From NCBI RefSeq assembly GCF_000764305.2, contig NW_025947730.1, positions 62,001 through 126,000 of the forward strand: a DNA stretch of 64,000 nucleotides, given 5' to 3'. Below are positions 10,730 through 23,654 of the stretch, piece after piece (position 1 is the stretch's first letter; each line of letters begins with the position of its first letter). Origin of the DNA: Hyalella azteca (lineage: Eukaryota; Arthropoda; Malacostraca; Amphipoda; Hyalellidae). The position numbers and the translations under genes are program-made. Under the pieces are notes generated by a model. It was given only the letters and a program-made list of their open reading frames with translations. It did no database searches and was not told the DNA's origin.

Positions 10730-10837
10730 CTAGGGATATGGACCGCCTGGAATGCAGCACCAGATCCCGTAGTACGAGATGTAGTAGCAGACGTAGCCAT
10801 AAGGGACATAAGACCAGAGCGTTCCCCACAGGTAGTA
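10730..10837 (-). CDS. Small secreted-protein family, gene A, last exon (partial gene)
   Basis: Minus-strand last exon of 36 codons including TAG, preceded by the acceptor TTCCCTGCAG. It has the same length and phase as exon 4 of gene C and differs at only a few residues. It reads YYLWGTLWSYVPYGYVC, then a Cys-x9-Cys-Cys pattern ending GGPYP. The exon is intact. Intron sequence matching gene C continues upstream to about 11140. Then a 20-bp satellite and a single N (11333) lead directly into the gene's 5' flank, so the TATA box, leader, signal-peptide exon and two middle exons are absent from this assembly. It may be truly deleted or lost in an assembly gap. Function is unknown. Confidence 0.75.
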   Translation of the reverse strand, partial: YYLWGTLWSYVPYGYVCYYISYYGIWCCIPGGPYP

Positions 10838-11145
10838 CTGCAGGGAAGAAATGCACCATCTCATAAATGGAGCGCTAAACGATAACTACTCTCTCTCATT
10901 TTGCAACGAATGCTTTCACTTCAGTTATAAACACTGTAGACAAAATGTTTAAATCACCTCAAATTAGGCTAATTAATAATTGGATAAGAGAGAATTATAA
11001 ATTACTTATAGGTCAGCAGGACATTTTTCGAAACTGCCGCGCACTAGAGACGCGGTTTGAATCAAACGGACACATAATAAATTAACAGAATAGTCATCTA
11101 CCGACATGGAGATGCCCTGGAGGAGAATTTATTTGAGTCCTGATC

Positions 11146-11332
11146 GTGGTGACTATATTGTATCATTGTGGTGGCTATTGTATCATTGTGGCGGCTACTG
11201 TATCATTGTGGCGGCTACTGTATCATTGTGGCGGCTATTGTATCATTGTGGTGGCTATTGTATCATTGTGGTGGCTATTGTATCATTGTGGTGGCTCCTG
11301 TATCATTGTGGTGGCTATTGTATCATTGTGGT
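11146..11332. repeat. 20-bp satellite next to gene A
   Basis: About nine copies of TATTGTATCATTGTGGTGGC. Because 20 is not a multiple of 3 and no unit frame contains a stop, all frames stay open and give spurious 20-residue periodic ORFs. It ends at the N at 11333, so copy number is unreliable. Diverged versions occur at 16.5-17.2 and 32.29-32.63 kb. Confidence 0.92.
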
Positions 11333-11333
11333 N

Positions 11334-11665
11334 AATCCTAAAACAAATTCAATGGAAAACATTTTTCAGCCCAAGGTTGCCACAAAATATTGTAGTAATG
11401 TCACTGATGTATTAATTGACTTGTCACTGATATAAATGTACGCAGTTCAGCATTTGAAGTCTGTTATACATCGCAATTAAACATTTCTTTTCATTGCAAT
11501 GGAATGTTTAGTAGCGCGTAAAGCTTGGTAATTTGTATACGCCTCGTGCGTACGACTGGTGCGTATATGCAACGAGGAGGTGACGCATGGTAGCCGTCAT
11601 CGGGTGCATGGTGGTTGGACACATGGTTAATGGTTGCTTTTCATGGTTTAAGTACCATGTCATAA
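11334..11665 (-). promoter_or_regulatory. 5' flank of gene A (TATA box missing)
   Basis: Minus-strand sequence matching the region directly upstream of the TATA box of gene C (about 24190-24330), with the shared block CCATTGAATTTGTTTTAGG. Homology stops ~8 bp before the TTTTGCGGAGCATAAAAG module would begin. A near-identical copy lies at 17205-17525. Confidence 0.7.
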
Positions 11666-13614
11666 GCAGATTGTGCTCGGTATGGCGCTGTCTATCAAGT
11701 TATTCAAGGCACTTACTCACGTGAGTGCGCTTGTTGGGTACGGACGAATGCTTCATTTTTTGTCCACGTCAGGAAACTCGAACAGAATTTCACTGAGAAT
11801 AAAATTGAGAGAATTTATCCAACATTGTCATGATTTTCCTGAATATTCTGTTAGAACTCTTCTGAATGCTATCTCTATCCGGAGAAATTAGGCTCATTTA
11901 CAGGAAGTTTTTTGCTTCATGGTTATCACGAAAAATTTTTGTATTAATGTGGGAAGTTCTCTTTGACCGCAGTTTGTCCAGTATAATGCAATGTTACGGA
12001 TTATAACCAACCGACCTACAGCATATAAATTAATATTTAAACAGTAATTAAACAAAAAATTTTGAGGATTCACACGCACGATTTCAGCTCAATAAATAGA
12101 TTTGAAAACAATACTCGATTAGGATTGTGAATTTAAATCCACAGTAAGGAGGCAATTCTCAACAAACAAATTTCGATTGTTTGAAGCAAGTGTTTTTCGG
12201 ACACGGTATCTTATAAAATTGCTTGTATTAAGCCTTTGTCAATAAGACACATATAACAGAATTTGATCAAATCTCGACTGGAACGTAAGATTACGCGCTG
12301 TTGAGCGCCAAAATATTTACAAGATTAACATTCGCAAGTGATTGTTGTGGCAATCAATGATTCGTCAGAGCTCTCAATTAGTTTTGCTCTTCAGAATGAA
12401 ATGAAAGATCCATCACGATAAATACTGAATGCAAGTTATGTTGAAAGTTATGTAATAATAAATACTGAATGCAAGTTATGTTGAAAGTTATGTAATAAAA
12501 AATATTGAATGCAAGTTAAGTTGAACAATTACTCACAATTGTGACATGTGTGGTATTAAACACATTATTCAGGCTCGTCATGTTTATTTATGCACGCAAT
12601 AACATAGCCATGCAAGAGCCGGCGTCCCATAATTGCAAACGCAGAGATTTTCCAGAATCTGGAGCTCCTGCGAGCAGTTAACTGCGCAGATGGTTACATT
12701 TCTCGTCCAAAAATGCATGGACTAATGTTGCAATTTACACGCGGAATAAATAGACAATAATAGGAATTTTTGTTTGAGATATCAAAATAATATGCTTGCA
12801 AAGACAAATAACCATTTTCCACGTGCACTGGGTTTGACGTCCCGTAGCAGAAGCTAAAGTTCGCTAGAGGCTCATTGTCATATGACCGTCAGTCTGTCAC
12901 ATTGACGACACTCAAGCGTCGAGTTCACTTGAACATCTTCCCATTAATATAAAAATAAAATTATTTATTTGACTTGTGTCGTAATTATTGTTGTGCAAAA
13001 TTATTTGATTCTATTTCGTGTTGGTACGCACCGCACGAACTAAACGCTTCAGAGTTTTATGTCGTGGAAATCATGCGCGTAATTTCAAATGTAAAACATT
13101 ATTCACGAATTAATTAAGATGCCAAGTCTCCAGAGTTTTACGATAAAAGTTCACAACATAAAATTTTTCATTTACCCAAACCTAATAGTGAAAGATACTT
13201 TGATGATCTAACATAGGGAGTTTAAATTGAACAGCGGCTTGATCAAATTAAGCGAAGGTGCGCGCCATAAAAGTCTTGATTTAATATTTTATATAATAAA
13301 TATATCCCGGCGAAATGTCCGGATATATTCCCGATCTCTTGTTAAATATAGCAATGCTTCTTTGCGATGCATGCTCACTGAAAGTAATATGCTGCTCATG
13401 CGTATGTTAGGAGTGAGTAAAATTGTGTTTATTGTATAAATATGTTGATATGAACCGGAAATCTGTAAGCGCGATGATGTCCGAAGGATGGCAGTGCCAT
13501 CCTTCAATAAAAAAACCTGGCTGGCTTCCTAGGAAACCAAACCAGCGCCAAATTACTAGGAATCATGGTATAATTAATAACGAGCAAGAATGGCGGCTAT
13601 GGCCTTCCTTTTTC
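11666..13614. other. Inverted-duplication arm, non-coding
   Basis: Only mirrored non-coding sequence is seen. 12408-12525 holds three ~40-bp direct repeats built on AATACTGAATGCAAGTTATG. The block 11660-12130 is the further upstream flank of gene A and matches the flanks of C (23655-24150) and D (29700-30085). Confidence 0.7.
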
Positions 13615-13770
13615 CCCAGACATCGCAGTGTTAGAATAGAATAGAAGTGTCGGCACTGAAGAAATAGGCCCATGGCCTGTTGCCGATCACTGTACTTTTC
13701 GTGACTTGATTCATAAGGGATCCGGCTTTTTGCAGCCGATCTTTCCATATCTAACGATTGATTGAGATAG
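13615..13770 (-). mobile_element. CR1-like LINE 3' tail, minus strand
   Basis: Reverse-complement copy of the LINE tail, ending in repeated TTCTATTCTAAC. The mirrored position in the right arm (19945-20112) carries the same tail with matching flanks (AGCCGCCATTCTTGCTCGTTAT), so this insertion predates the inverted duplication. Confidence 0.8.
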
Positions 13771-15460
13771 CTTCTGGACTTATTGCCTTGTCCGTAAGGT
13801 TCTAGATAAGATAAAGAAATTATTCAATATATATTATCTACTAAAAATATTCAGGCACCTCAGATTTTACTAAAGAAACATTCTACTCTATGCTGGAGGA
13901 GTAGATTAAGCAGTAATAAATTCGAAATATTTTCTCTGCTTGCTCTATGATGTTACAGAAATATTGCTGAATTAACACAACACTCATGGGTGCTGCAAGC
14001 ACTATAATGGGAGAACAGACTTATTCACGGATAATTTAACCAATAAAAAACCAAATACTCATGTGCAATTAATTAAATTTTTCTCAAACATTGCTAAATA
14101 TATTTACATACTTATTTACAAAGCCGTACAAAAACCTTTGGCTGCACATCAGGTAAGGCGTACACAGGACCAACTGATCGCGTATGAGGTTGCAACTGCA
14201 CAAGTTTAGAAGAAGTGGGAGCCTCAGCCCCGAGCCTCAGCCAAACGAACCGACAGGCATCTCGTTGAGGTAACTTATCGGTCTTTAACGTTAATTTCAT
14301 TGAATTTTTGTATAAAGTTATCCCGTTGACTTTGTACCATACACCAACTTGATGGTTAACTCCGGACAACGTCTAAGACTTGAACGCACTCCTCCAGGAA
14401 GTCACTAACATGAGAAAGAACGGCATCTGCAGCGACTGGCGACTGCATTACACTATTGCATCGCTCATAACCGCTGCAATAATTCGGCAAGCTCGCCATT
14501 GGCATCATTATTAAAGAAGTGCAGGCTCATCCATCGAAATACGAGTACCAGAATTGCTCGAGGTTCTGACGTACTTACTATGTTTTGCATGTGTTGGATA
14601 TGATTCGGTTTTGGCGACAGCTTCGCTAATTTGTTCATTGATGAAGGGTAGGATAAAAATTGAAGCCTCATGTGGCACTTTTTCCAAAGAATTGCATGAA
14701 CACGAAACTAGATCATCCCGTATACTTAACTGTGGCATGACCGTTCTGAATTTCTTGACTTCTGAATTTATGTGACTACTGAATTAAAGTTCGATTCGAC
14801 GGAACTCGTGAAATCTGTAGTTGTTTCCAGGATGCTCCATTTTAGGCTACCTATTAGAACTATCGGGGTCTGGTTTGAAAGTTTCTGCAAGAAAAGTCCT
14901 TCATTTCAACGAGAAAGGTTACTGTCCTAGAAGAGAGGCTGGAGCGGGCCAGCCATGGCCGCGCTATAAGTTTTCTTCAGCCGCCGCACCTCTCTAACAG
15001 AGACTGAAGAGAAAAAGTATGCGTAGGTAGTTAATTACCGCGGGAAGCAGCGGATTGCGAGTAGGCAGCCTACTTTAGCCCGACCTACCACACTTTGTAA
15101 TGTCTATAAATGTCTGTATTTAATGTCAATATATTGTTTGTACTCGTAAACCTATACGCATTTAGTTTCTAGTGATATGTAGTGGCTAAGTATTCTCCAT
15201 GGAACCTAAGTAAACCTTGTGGCCTTTGAAAGTTTTCTGATCCATTTTGATTCATTTCGGTACGTTAGGGCCCGCTTAATTGCAGAGACCCAGTAATTTT
15301 GTATTGAGCGTAGTAATCCCGCTACAAGGTCCTATTACAAAGGTCAATTCTACCAGTATGCGATCCTAATAAAATGGTCCGTTCTACCTGCTAGAACAGC
15401 CGCAGGCCTGCAATAAGGACTGTTCATGTTACTATGTATAGAAAGGTCGTGGTCTTGCTG
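13771..15460. other. Inverted-duplication arm, non-coding
   Basis: The sequence mirrors 18580-19940. The block around 14110-14800 corresponds to 18830-19600, and 15300-15460 to 18580-18720. Short open frames on both strands do not correspond between the arms. No gene is recognised. Confidence 0.65.
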
Positions 15461-16434
15461 GAGAAGTCTGTTTTACCAATACTCAAAACTTTTCTCTATA
15501 ATTTTGAGCATTGTAACCAAGTAAAAAAATATATTTTTTTGTTTTATTCTGTTTTTTTTTTTGTATTGAAGTTCAAAAATATTTGGTTACTCCAAGCTCT
15601 TTTATTTAGTTTTGCTCGAGTATTGGGGCCATCGGGTTTACCGATATGCCTTTGCTTTTTGTATAAGAGTATCATTACGGGAAAATACCACATTCCAAAG
15701 GGATATATACTTGGGATCCAAAGGCTCACCAGCGGTTTCCGATGTATTTGCGCACTCGTTGGAGATGTATTTTCTCGACAGGATACCAGGACTCATTCTG
15801 TAAAGAATATACAGAGATGACATCCAGATCTTGAGTGAAGCAAGTAAACTTGAATTTCATTCATTCCTCGAGTACTTGAACTCAATCCATGCGTCACTCG
15901 TATTCACTGTGGCGATGAGCCGCCATGCATGAGCTGAATTTCTAGGATCTCACGATATATAAGGGCTATAACTTTAAGAATAATGGCACGCTTGATACAA
16001 AAACTTATTTTAAATGGACAAGTATCTCAGTATATAAACGCACCTAGCGCCCACCCCAGCTCCTGTTTGAGAGGTTTAATGAAAGGGGAAATTTTAAGAT
16101 ATAAGTGGAATTGTATCAACGTCCCAGACTTCATAAAACTGTGTCAACGTTTTATAAACACCTTAGAAAATAGGGATATAGCAAAGAACTGTTCCTTGAA
16201 TAACTCTAGGAAGTCTTAAAAAGGAATAAAATTGAAAATATACCCCCAGAACGTTCGCTCTTCTTCTAAACGAAGTACAATCCCGGTATATCGAACCATG
16301 AACTGCAGAGGATGGTATTGAATAAACATTGGCATTTTGTGAATGAAAATGCTGAAGTCAAACCTAACTTCCCTTCTTCTCATCACCACCTACAATCTCC
16401 TGCAAAAGAAACTAAATGAGATTGTTTGCGTTTT
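15461..16434. other. Spacer of the inverted duplication, non-coding
   Basis: Unmirrored AT-rich sequence with homopolymer runs (15525-15565). No domain-like open frame is recognised. Confidence 0.55.
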
Positions 16435-16500
16435 TTAGACAGTTTACGCACTTATTTGTTCACAAGACACATAGACTGTCTACGCACTTATTTTGTTACC
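16435..16500. repeat. Two units of the 46-kb satellite
   Basis: Two copies of GACTGTYTACGCACTTATTT-type sequence, one preceded by ACACATA, match the 37-bp satellite at 46.0-46.4 kb. They directly abut the 20-bp satellite. Confidence 0.7.
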
Positions 16501-17200
16501 TATTGTATCTTTACAGTGGCTATTGGATCTTTACAGTGGCTATTGTATCAATATAGTGGCTACGTTTTCTTAAAGTATCTAATGTATCGTTACAGAAGCT
16601 GATGTATCTTTAAACTTGCTATTGTATCTTTACAGTGGCTATTGTATCATTATAGTGGCTACTGTATCTTCATAGTATCTAATGTATCGTTACAGAGGCT
16701 GTTGTATCTTTAAAGATGCTATTGTATCTTTACAGAGGCTATTGTGTCTTTACAGCTGCTATTGTATCATTTCAGTGGCTACTGTATCATTACAAAGGGT
16801 ATTGCTTCTTTATAGCGGCTATTATATTTTTACAATGACTATTGTATCATTACAGTGCCTAATATATTGTTACAGAGGCTATTGTATTTTTTAAAGTGGT
16901 TACTGTATCGTTACAGAGGCTATTGTATCGTTACAGTTGCTATTGTGTTTTTACAGCGGCTATTGTATCATTACAAATGCTATTGTATCATTGCAGGGGT
17001 TATTGTAATTGTATAGTGGCTATTATATTTATAACGTGGCTACTGTATCATTACAGAGGCTATTGTATCATTACAGAGGCTATTGTATCATTCCAGAGGT
17101 TATTGTATCTCAAAAGTGGCTATGTATCTTTACAGTGGCTATTGTATCATTACAGAGGCTATTGTATCATTACACTGGCTATTGTATCTTTTATTGTATT
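16500..17200. repeat. 20-bp satellite, diverged array (locus B)
   Basis: About 35 copies of a 20-bp unit approximating TATTGTATCATTACAGAGGC, more diverged than the array at 11.15 kb. It runs directly into the promoter-like remnant of gene B. Open frames across it are artefacts of the repeat. Confidence 0.92.
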
Positions 17201-17204
17201 TCCG

Positions 17205-17525
17205 CAAAATCCTAAAACAAATTCAATGGAAACATTTTTCTACCCAAGGTTGCCACAAAATATTGTAGTGACGTCATTGATGTATTAATTGACTTGTCAC
17301 TGATATAAATGTCCGCAGTTCAGCATTTGAAGTCTGTTATACATCGCAATTAAACATTTCTTTTCATTGCAATGGAATGTTTAGTAGCGCGTAAAGCTTG
17401 GTAATTTGTATACGCCTCGTGCGCACGACTGGTGCGTATATGCAACGAGGAGGTGACGCATGGTAGCCGTCATCGGGTGCATGGTGGTTGGACACATGGT
17501 TAATGGTTGCTTTTCATGGTACACC
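17205..17525 (-). promoter_or_regulatory. Promoter-flank remnant, locus B of the secreted-protein family
   Basis: Almost identical to the gene A flank at 11334-11660, and it keeps slightly more: the minus strand reads TTAGGATTTTGCGGA before breaking into satellite, just short of the CATAAAAG box. No exon is present downstream. It is therefore a decapitated family copy in which the satellite replaces the transcribed region. On its other side it joins a different satellite at 17525. Confidence 0.7.
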
Positions 17526-18092
17526 ATTGACCGGGTGTTGGATCAATTTCTTAGCACACCTTTGACCGGGTGTATGATCAATTTTTCAGCATATCACTTG
17601 ACCGAGTGTAGAATAAATTTCTTAGCTCACCATTGACCGGGTGTAGGATCAATTTCTTAGCTCACCATTGACCGGGTTTGGGATCAATTTCTCAGCATAC
17701 CTTTGAACGGGTGTAGGATCAATTTCTCAACAATACCACTTGACCGGGTGTAGGATCAATTTCTTAGCATATCACTTGACCGAGTGTGTGATCAATTTCT
17801 CAGCATATCACTTGACCGGGTATAGGATCAATTTCTCAGCATATCACTTGACCGGGTGTAGGATCAATTTCTCAGCAATACCACTTGACCGAGTGGGATC
17901 AATTTCTCAGCAATACCACTTGACCGGGTGTAGGAATAATTTCTCAGCATATCACTTGACCGGGTATAGGATCAAATTCTCAGCATACCACTTGACAGGG
18001 TGTGGGACCAATTTCTCAGCATACCACTTGACCGGGTGTGGGACCAATTTCTCAGCATACCACTCGACCGGGTGTAGGAATAATTTCGATAG
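17525..18092. repeat. ~35-bp satellite
   Basis: About 16 imperfect copies of a 33-36 bp unit containing CACTTGACCGGGTGTAGG and ATCAATTTCTCAGCAT. The long open frame through it is periodic and not a gene. Confidence 0.92.
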
Positions 18093-19944
18093 CTGAAAAC
18101 AAGCATTTTCTGGACCCACGGTCGTGCTTGGTTGTTAATCTTAACTCGTTATCAGGCATCAAATTTGGTCGCGTTATTCAACACCAAGTCGGGACTCACT
18201 CTAAATTGAACATCCAGTTCATTACATTTAATTAAGTTATTATCAACAATGAATTTGATCACTTGTAATTCATTCTGAGACATCAAAACACACGACATGC
18301 ATACGCCAGCTCGACAAACTTCATTACACTGCTTGGATAATTCATGTATTGCGCTGATTATCCAATCAATAATAAAATTCTTTTATGATGTAAATCCCGG
18401 TAACAATCTATTAGGGGAACAATTGACGTGAGTTTAACCTGCCAATACAAGCATTAAGCTGTATGTTATTGACTTCGTGACAGCTGCTGGTCAGCCGTGT
18501 ATGCGACCTTCTAAGTTGGTAGAACGGGCTTTTTAGGACAGCAACCTTCATAGTGGGTAGGATGGACGTTTCTAGGATGGGTAGGACCACGACCTTTCTA
18601 GTAAGACGATCCGACCTTAAATTTATTGCATGACAGCGACTGTTCTAGCAGGTAGAACGGACCATTTTGTTAGGATCGCATACTTTCCAGTAGGTAGAAT
18701 TGACATTTACACTAGGACCTCTCTTCTAGGACAGCAACCTTTCTAGTTGAAATAAAGGACTTTTCTAGCACAAAATTTCCAACCAGACCCCGATAATTCT
18801 AATAGGTAAAATTGGAACATCCTGGAAACAACTACAGATTTCACGAGTTCCATCGAATCAAACTAATTCAGCAGGGCCGCATTGATTCAGAAGTCAAGAA
18901 ATTCAGAACGGCCATGCCACAGTTAAGTAAACGGGATGATCTAGTTTCGTGCTCATACAATTCTCTGGAAAATGTACCACATGAGGCTTTAATTTTTATC
19001 CTACCCTTCATCAATGGAAAAACTATCGAAGCTATCGCCAAAACCGAATCTTATCCAACACATGCAAAGCTTTGTATGTATGTCAGAACCTCGAGCAATT
19101 CTGGTACTCGTATTTCGATGGATGAGCCTGCACACTTCAATGATGTCCATGGCGAACTTGCCAAGTTTATGTAGCCGTAGCGGTTATGACTGATGCAGTC
19201 AAGAGTGTAATGCAGTCGCTGCCGACGCCGTTCTTTCTCATGTTATTATTGTTTATTGAAGATGTAGGGTTGTTTCCATGTCCCATTTTCTCATTTCAGT
19301 GGTTTCATGGAATGTGCGTTCAAATCTTAGACGTCGACCTGAGTTAACCATCAAGTTGGTGTATGGTACAAAGTCAACGGGATAACTTTATACAAAAATT
19401 CAATGAAATTTACGTTAAAGACCGATAAGTTTACCTCAACGAGACGCCTGTCGGTTCGTTTGGCTGAGGCTCGGGGCTGAGGCTCAAACTTCTTCTAAAC
19501 TTGTGCAGTTGCAACCTCATACGCGATCGGTTGGTCCTGTGTACGCCTTACTTGATGTGCAGCCAGAGGTTATTGTACGGCTTTGTAAATAAGTATGCAA
19601 ATATATTTCGTAATGTTTAAGAAAAAATTAGTTAATTGCACATGAGTATTTAATTGGTTCTTTATTTGATAAATCATCCGTGAATAAGTTTCTCATCCCA
19701 TGAGTGCTTGCAGCACCCTTCAATTCAGCAACATTTAAAAGTAGAAAACTATCGCAATATTTAAATTCAATATATAAATATAAAAAAAATCATTCGAATT
19801 TATTGCTGCTTATATATAATCTACTCCTCCAGCATATAGTAGAATGTTTCTCACTGTACTGGATTTTAGTAAAATCTGAGTTGCATGAATATTTTTAGTC
19901 GAGTTTATATTTTGAATAATTTCTTTATCTCTATCTAGCACAAT

Positions 19945-20112
19945 ACGGACCTGGCAATAAGTCCAGCAGCAATCTCAAACAGTCGTCAGTTATGGAAAGA
20001 TCGTCTTCAAATGCCGGGTCCCTTGTAAACCAAGTCACAAAAAGTACAAGAATCGGCAACAGGCCATGGGCCTATTTCTTCATGTCCGACACTTCTATTC
20101 TATTCTAACACT
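19945..20112 (+). mobile_element. CR1-like LINE 3' tail
   Basis: Plus-strand tail copy with CAATAAGTCCAGCAGC upstream, the GGCCATGGGCC hairpin, and a TTCTATTCTATTCTAAC end. It is the mirror of 13615-13770. Confidence 0.8.
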
Positions 20113-21814
20113 GCAATGTCATGAAGAAAGGAAATCTGTAGCCGCCATTCTTGCTCGTTATTATTTCTACCAGGATTCTTAGGAATTTTTGGTACCATGT
20201 ATCGGTTGCTTCTCAAATATATGAGCAATTTTATTCGTATACTTTATCGCTCGATTTTTACTAACATTTTGCCTTGGAAAAAACTCTGTTCGCGGAGACT
20301 TAGAAACTGGTCGCTTTTGAGCCTTCTTGTGATTCATAGCTAATGTCACTTGCTGTAAATATTTAATGCACTTGTGTTTGTGATGTTTATGAATGGTGAG
20401 TGATTGCATATGCCGTTTTGTTAGGTTAATCTCTTGTTGTAAGGTTAAGCGCCAATGCCTCATCTAATTTAAGATTAAATTTCTTTATATAAAAAATAAC
20501 TGTTGAGTTTTGACCAGTGCGTACTATTCGCTGGGTTCATCCTTTATCTGCTCTACATCATGATTTGTCTTCGGGTTTTTAAATTTATTTACTGTGAAGT
20601 TTACGAAACTTCTTCATTCACTTCCCTGCTCGGTTGGAGTCCTGAGGTTTGTTCTGCCTGGCGCTGCTATAAGAGCTTTCGGACATCATCGCGCTTACAG
20701 ATTGCCGGTTCATATCAACATATTTTTACAATTAACACAATTTTACTCACTCCTAACATACGCATGAGCAGCATATTACTTTCAGTAAGTATTTCCCACA
20801 AAGAATCATTACTACATTTAACAAGAGATCGGGAATATAGCCGGATATTTCATCGGGATATATTTATAATATACAATATTAAATCATGAAATTTACGCAC
20901 CTGCGCTTTGATCAAGTCGCTGTTCAATATTTAACTCCCTATGTTAGATCATCAAAGTATTTTTCACTATTCACTCTGCATGGAGACACAATTCAAATAA
21001 ATAATTTTATTGTTATATTAATGGGAGGATGTTCAAGTGAACTCGACGCTTGAGTGTCGTCAATGTGACAGACTGACGGGCATATGACAATAAACCTCCA
21101 GCGAACTTTAGCTTCTGCTACGGGCGTCAATCCCAGTGCACTTGCTATAGAGTTATTTGTCTTTGCAAGTATTTTATTTGATATATCAAACAAAATTCCT
21201 ATTACTGTCTATTTATTCAGCTTGTAAATTGCAACATTAGTCAATGCATTTGTGAACAAGAAATGGAACCTTCTGCGCAGGTAACTGCTCGCAGGAGCTC
21301 CAGATTCTGGAATACCTCTCCGTTTGCTTATGGGATGCCGGTCCTTGGCTATAATATTGCGTGCATAAATCAACATGACTTGTCTGAATGATGTAATTAA
21401 TACCACACATGCCAGAATTGTGAGTAATTGTTCAACATAACTTGTATTTAATGTTTATTCAAAAATAACTTTAAACCAACTTGCACTCAATGTATATCTT
21501 GGTGGATCTTTCATTCCATTCTTGAGAGCAAAGTTAATGGAGAGCTCTGACGAATCATTGATTGCCACAACAATCTCTTGCGTGTGGTTATCTTGTAAAT
21601 AGTTTTACACTCAAAAGCGCGGAATCTTACATTCTAATCGAAATTTGATCAAATTCTGTTTTATGTGCCTTTTTGATATAGGCATAATGCAAGCAATCAT
21701 ATATGATAACGTGTCCGAAAAAGGTTTGCTTCAAGCAATCGAAATTGAGCCTGCAACGGACAAAGTGATGTGTGTTTCTCACAAAGTGAGAAATACCTCT
21801 TAACTGTGGTGTTA
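20113..21814. other. Right-arm non-coding sequence
   Basis: Diverged mirror of 12130-13560. The open frames at 20179-20463 (minus) and 20503-20889 (plus) are not conserved with the other arm. No gene is recognised. Confidence 0.6.
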
Positions 21815-21818
21815 AATT

Positions 21819-21836
21819 CGCGCGCGCGCGCGCGCG
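21819..21836. repeat. (CG)n microsatellite
   Basis: Nine CG dinucleotides at the edge of the unmirrored block 21815-23655. Z-DNA-prone alternating sequence at a rearrangement boundary. Confidence 0.95.
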
Positions 21837-23654
21837 TCCCAGTCAATCACCAATGTGGGTAACGATGTCGATGAGATATGGGTTACTGCAGAACGCGGTA
21901 GATCAGACCACTCGAAGATTTGGAAGTCGAATTGACTGTGGGTTTATCGTTGCAGATCGAAGTAAATGAGTGTGGGCAACTTTGCAGAGCAAACCGAAAA
22001 ATTAATGCGCAAACTCGTCGGTTGGCTATTCAATCTAATAGAACAATGCACATGAATCGTAAATTGATATACACTTTAAAATATGATTACCCAGTTAAAA
22101 TTGTGTTCAAAATTGTGTTCAATCTAGTTCAAGTGATAGAATGCTCTATTTCGGGTCCATTTCTGATGTCCGTTACGATTAATAAAATACCACGTAATTA
22201 TTTTACTACTTTGAAATACGTGTTTTATCAAAATAAGGGAGCAAATAAGTAATAAGTAAATTCAATATATAAGTATTTTATTAGCTTTCCCATTTTGAAC
22301 GCTTCCGCAAAGAGGAACGTTCAAGTCTTAATGTTACCTTACCTTAATAATGTTCAGGAGATATCGATTATTTGCCTGCAAACATTTTTTTTAACGTGAG
22401 TGTAAAGAAAACGTTTTTTAAGATGCATCTTATTAAATGATATAAATCTCGATGCTATCGCATGAAAGTTGCAAGAAGAAACTGCTTCAAAACTTGGGAT
22501 TTAAAAAGATCCCATCTAAACTTATTCATAGTTTATATTCAAAACATTTTCGTACAGCTGTTCTAGCGTGTTCCATTATTCTTTACAAATTTGCCTCAAT
22601 TATTTCAAATAAATTAATTGCTGTGTAAATTGTTCAGCTCTACTATAAAATTTATATAAACTAGAGAACTAACTGTAAATAAATTGAGGAAATGTGGAAG
22701 TAACCGCATTTCGCTTGCCCGAAAATTATAAAAAGGGGCAAGAGAAACAATGCTTGTCTATCTCCTTTATTGAACGATATTGCTCACGAACATTTCTACC
22801 AAATCCAATACGAGCAAAATTCTTTTTTTCGATTGAATAGAAACTGAGTTCATTCCTGTAAATAAATATTAATGAATAATCTTTAAATAACAGTTCCACC
22901 ACAAATGTGGCTATTCCTCGATTTACCAGACGATTGCTAGCCATTCGTTTCGCAGGTACAGTATGTAGTTGATAGAGCTCTGTGGTAAGGTGTCTTGGTG
23001 GGCAAGTTGGCTGAGGCGTTAACTCGGAGAGAAAATTCCCGCATTCGAACCTTGGAGCTGCCGTCGACGTTTATCCGGTAAGAGCCCTTAGCTGTGAATT
23101 ACTTATAACATCTATTCATCATCATAGTAACTGAATTTGTTAGTTTGTAATTGATATCGTAAGTGTATATACGATGCGAATGTTCGACAGCGAAGACTCT
23201 AATGTGACTTGTCATGGTAAAGAGTAACGTGTCGGTAATCTCGGAGAGAGAAAGAAAAAATCTTTTTAAATTTGTTGTCGCGTAGTCGATAAACGTTAAA
23301 ACTCAACTGCCTTGAATTTGACAATTAATACGGATTAGACATCGTTTAATGTATATTCGACGTAGATCAATGATGATTCGACATCGATTAATGCAGATTC
23401 GGCTTTAGCTACTGTAGATTCGACATCGTTTGATGCACATTATACGACTCAACACATTATTGGGTGCAGAAACTTTGAAGATCTGTACTGAATCGGCAAA
23501 GAATTCTCCTCTTTAATCGGTGGTGCGCCCCGCGACATTGCCCCCTACAGTCCCCATCCAAATTGGGTTTTGCCTTCGTCGATCGAGCAGGAATCTGCAT
23601 AAATATTCTTGATCGAACCACATCAATCTCCGTCGATCGATCAAGACCTCATTA
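21837..23654. other. Unmirrored block in right arm
   Basis: AT-rich sequence without a counterpart in the left arm. It holds the tRNA-like segment at 23001-23060 and a run of ATTCGACATCG-type phrases (about 23330-23430) suggesting a degenerate repeat. The 110-codon frame at 21920 has no recognisable features. Confidence 0.5.
23001..23060 (+). other. tRNA-like promoter segment (SINE head or tRNA relic)
   Basis: TGGCTGAGGCG fits an RNA polymerase III A box, and ATTCGAACC, 25 bp after it, resembles a B box. No cloverleaf with paired acceptor stem could be drawn, so this is a SINE head or tRNA relic at best. Confidence 0.35.

Larger units (their letters stand above)
2275..15460 (+). repeat. Left arm of ~25-kb inverted duplication
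   Basis: Read in reverse complement, this arm matches 18580-27475 in collinear blocks: 2275-3170 with about 26690-27475, 10205-11140 with 25835-26670, 11335-12130 with 23655-24335, and 12130-15460 with 18580-21812. Similarity is clear but diverged by many substitutions and small indels, so the duplication is old. The stretch 3171-10205 has no counterpart and consists of later transposon insertions. Block edges are estimated by eye to within tens of bases. Confidence 0.85.

Noticed and set aside
23001..23060. A functional tRNA gene
   Set aside because: Box-like motifs are present but no acceptor stem or complete cloverleaf can be formed, and the B box departs from consensus.
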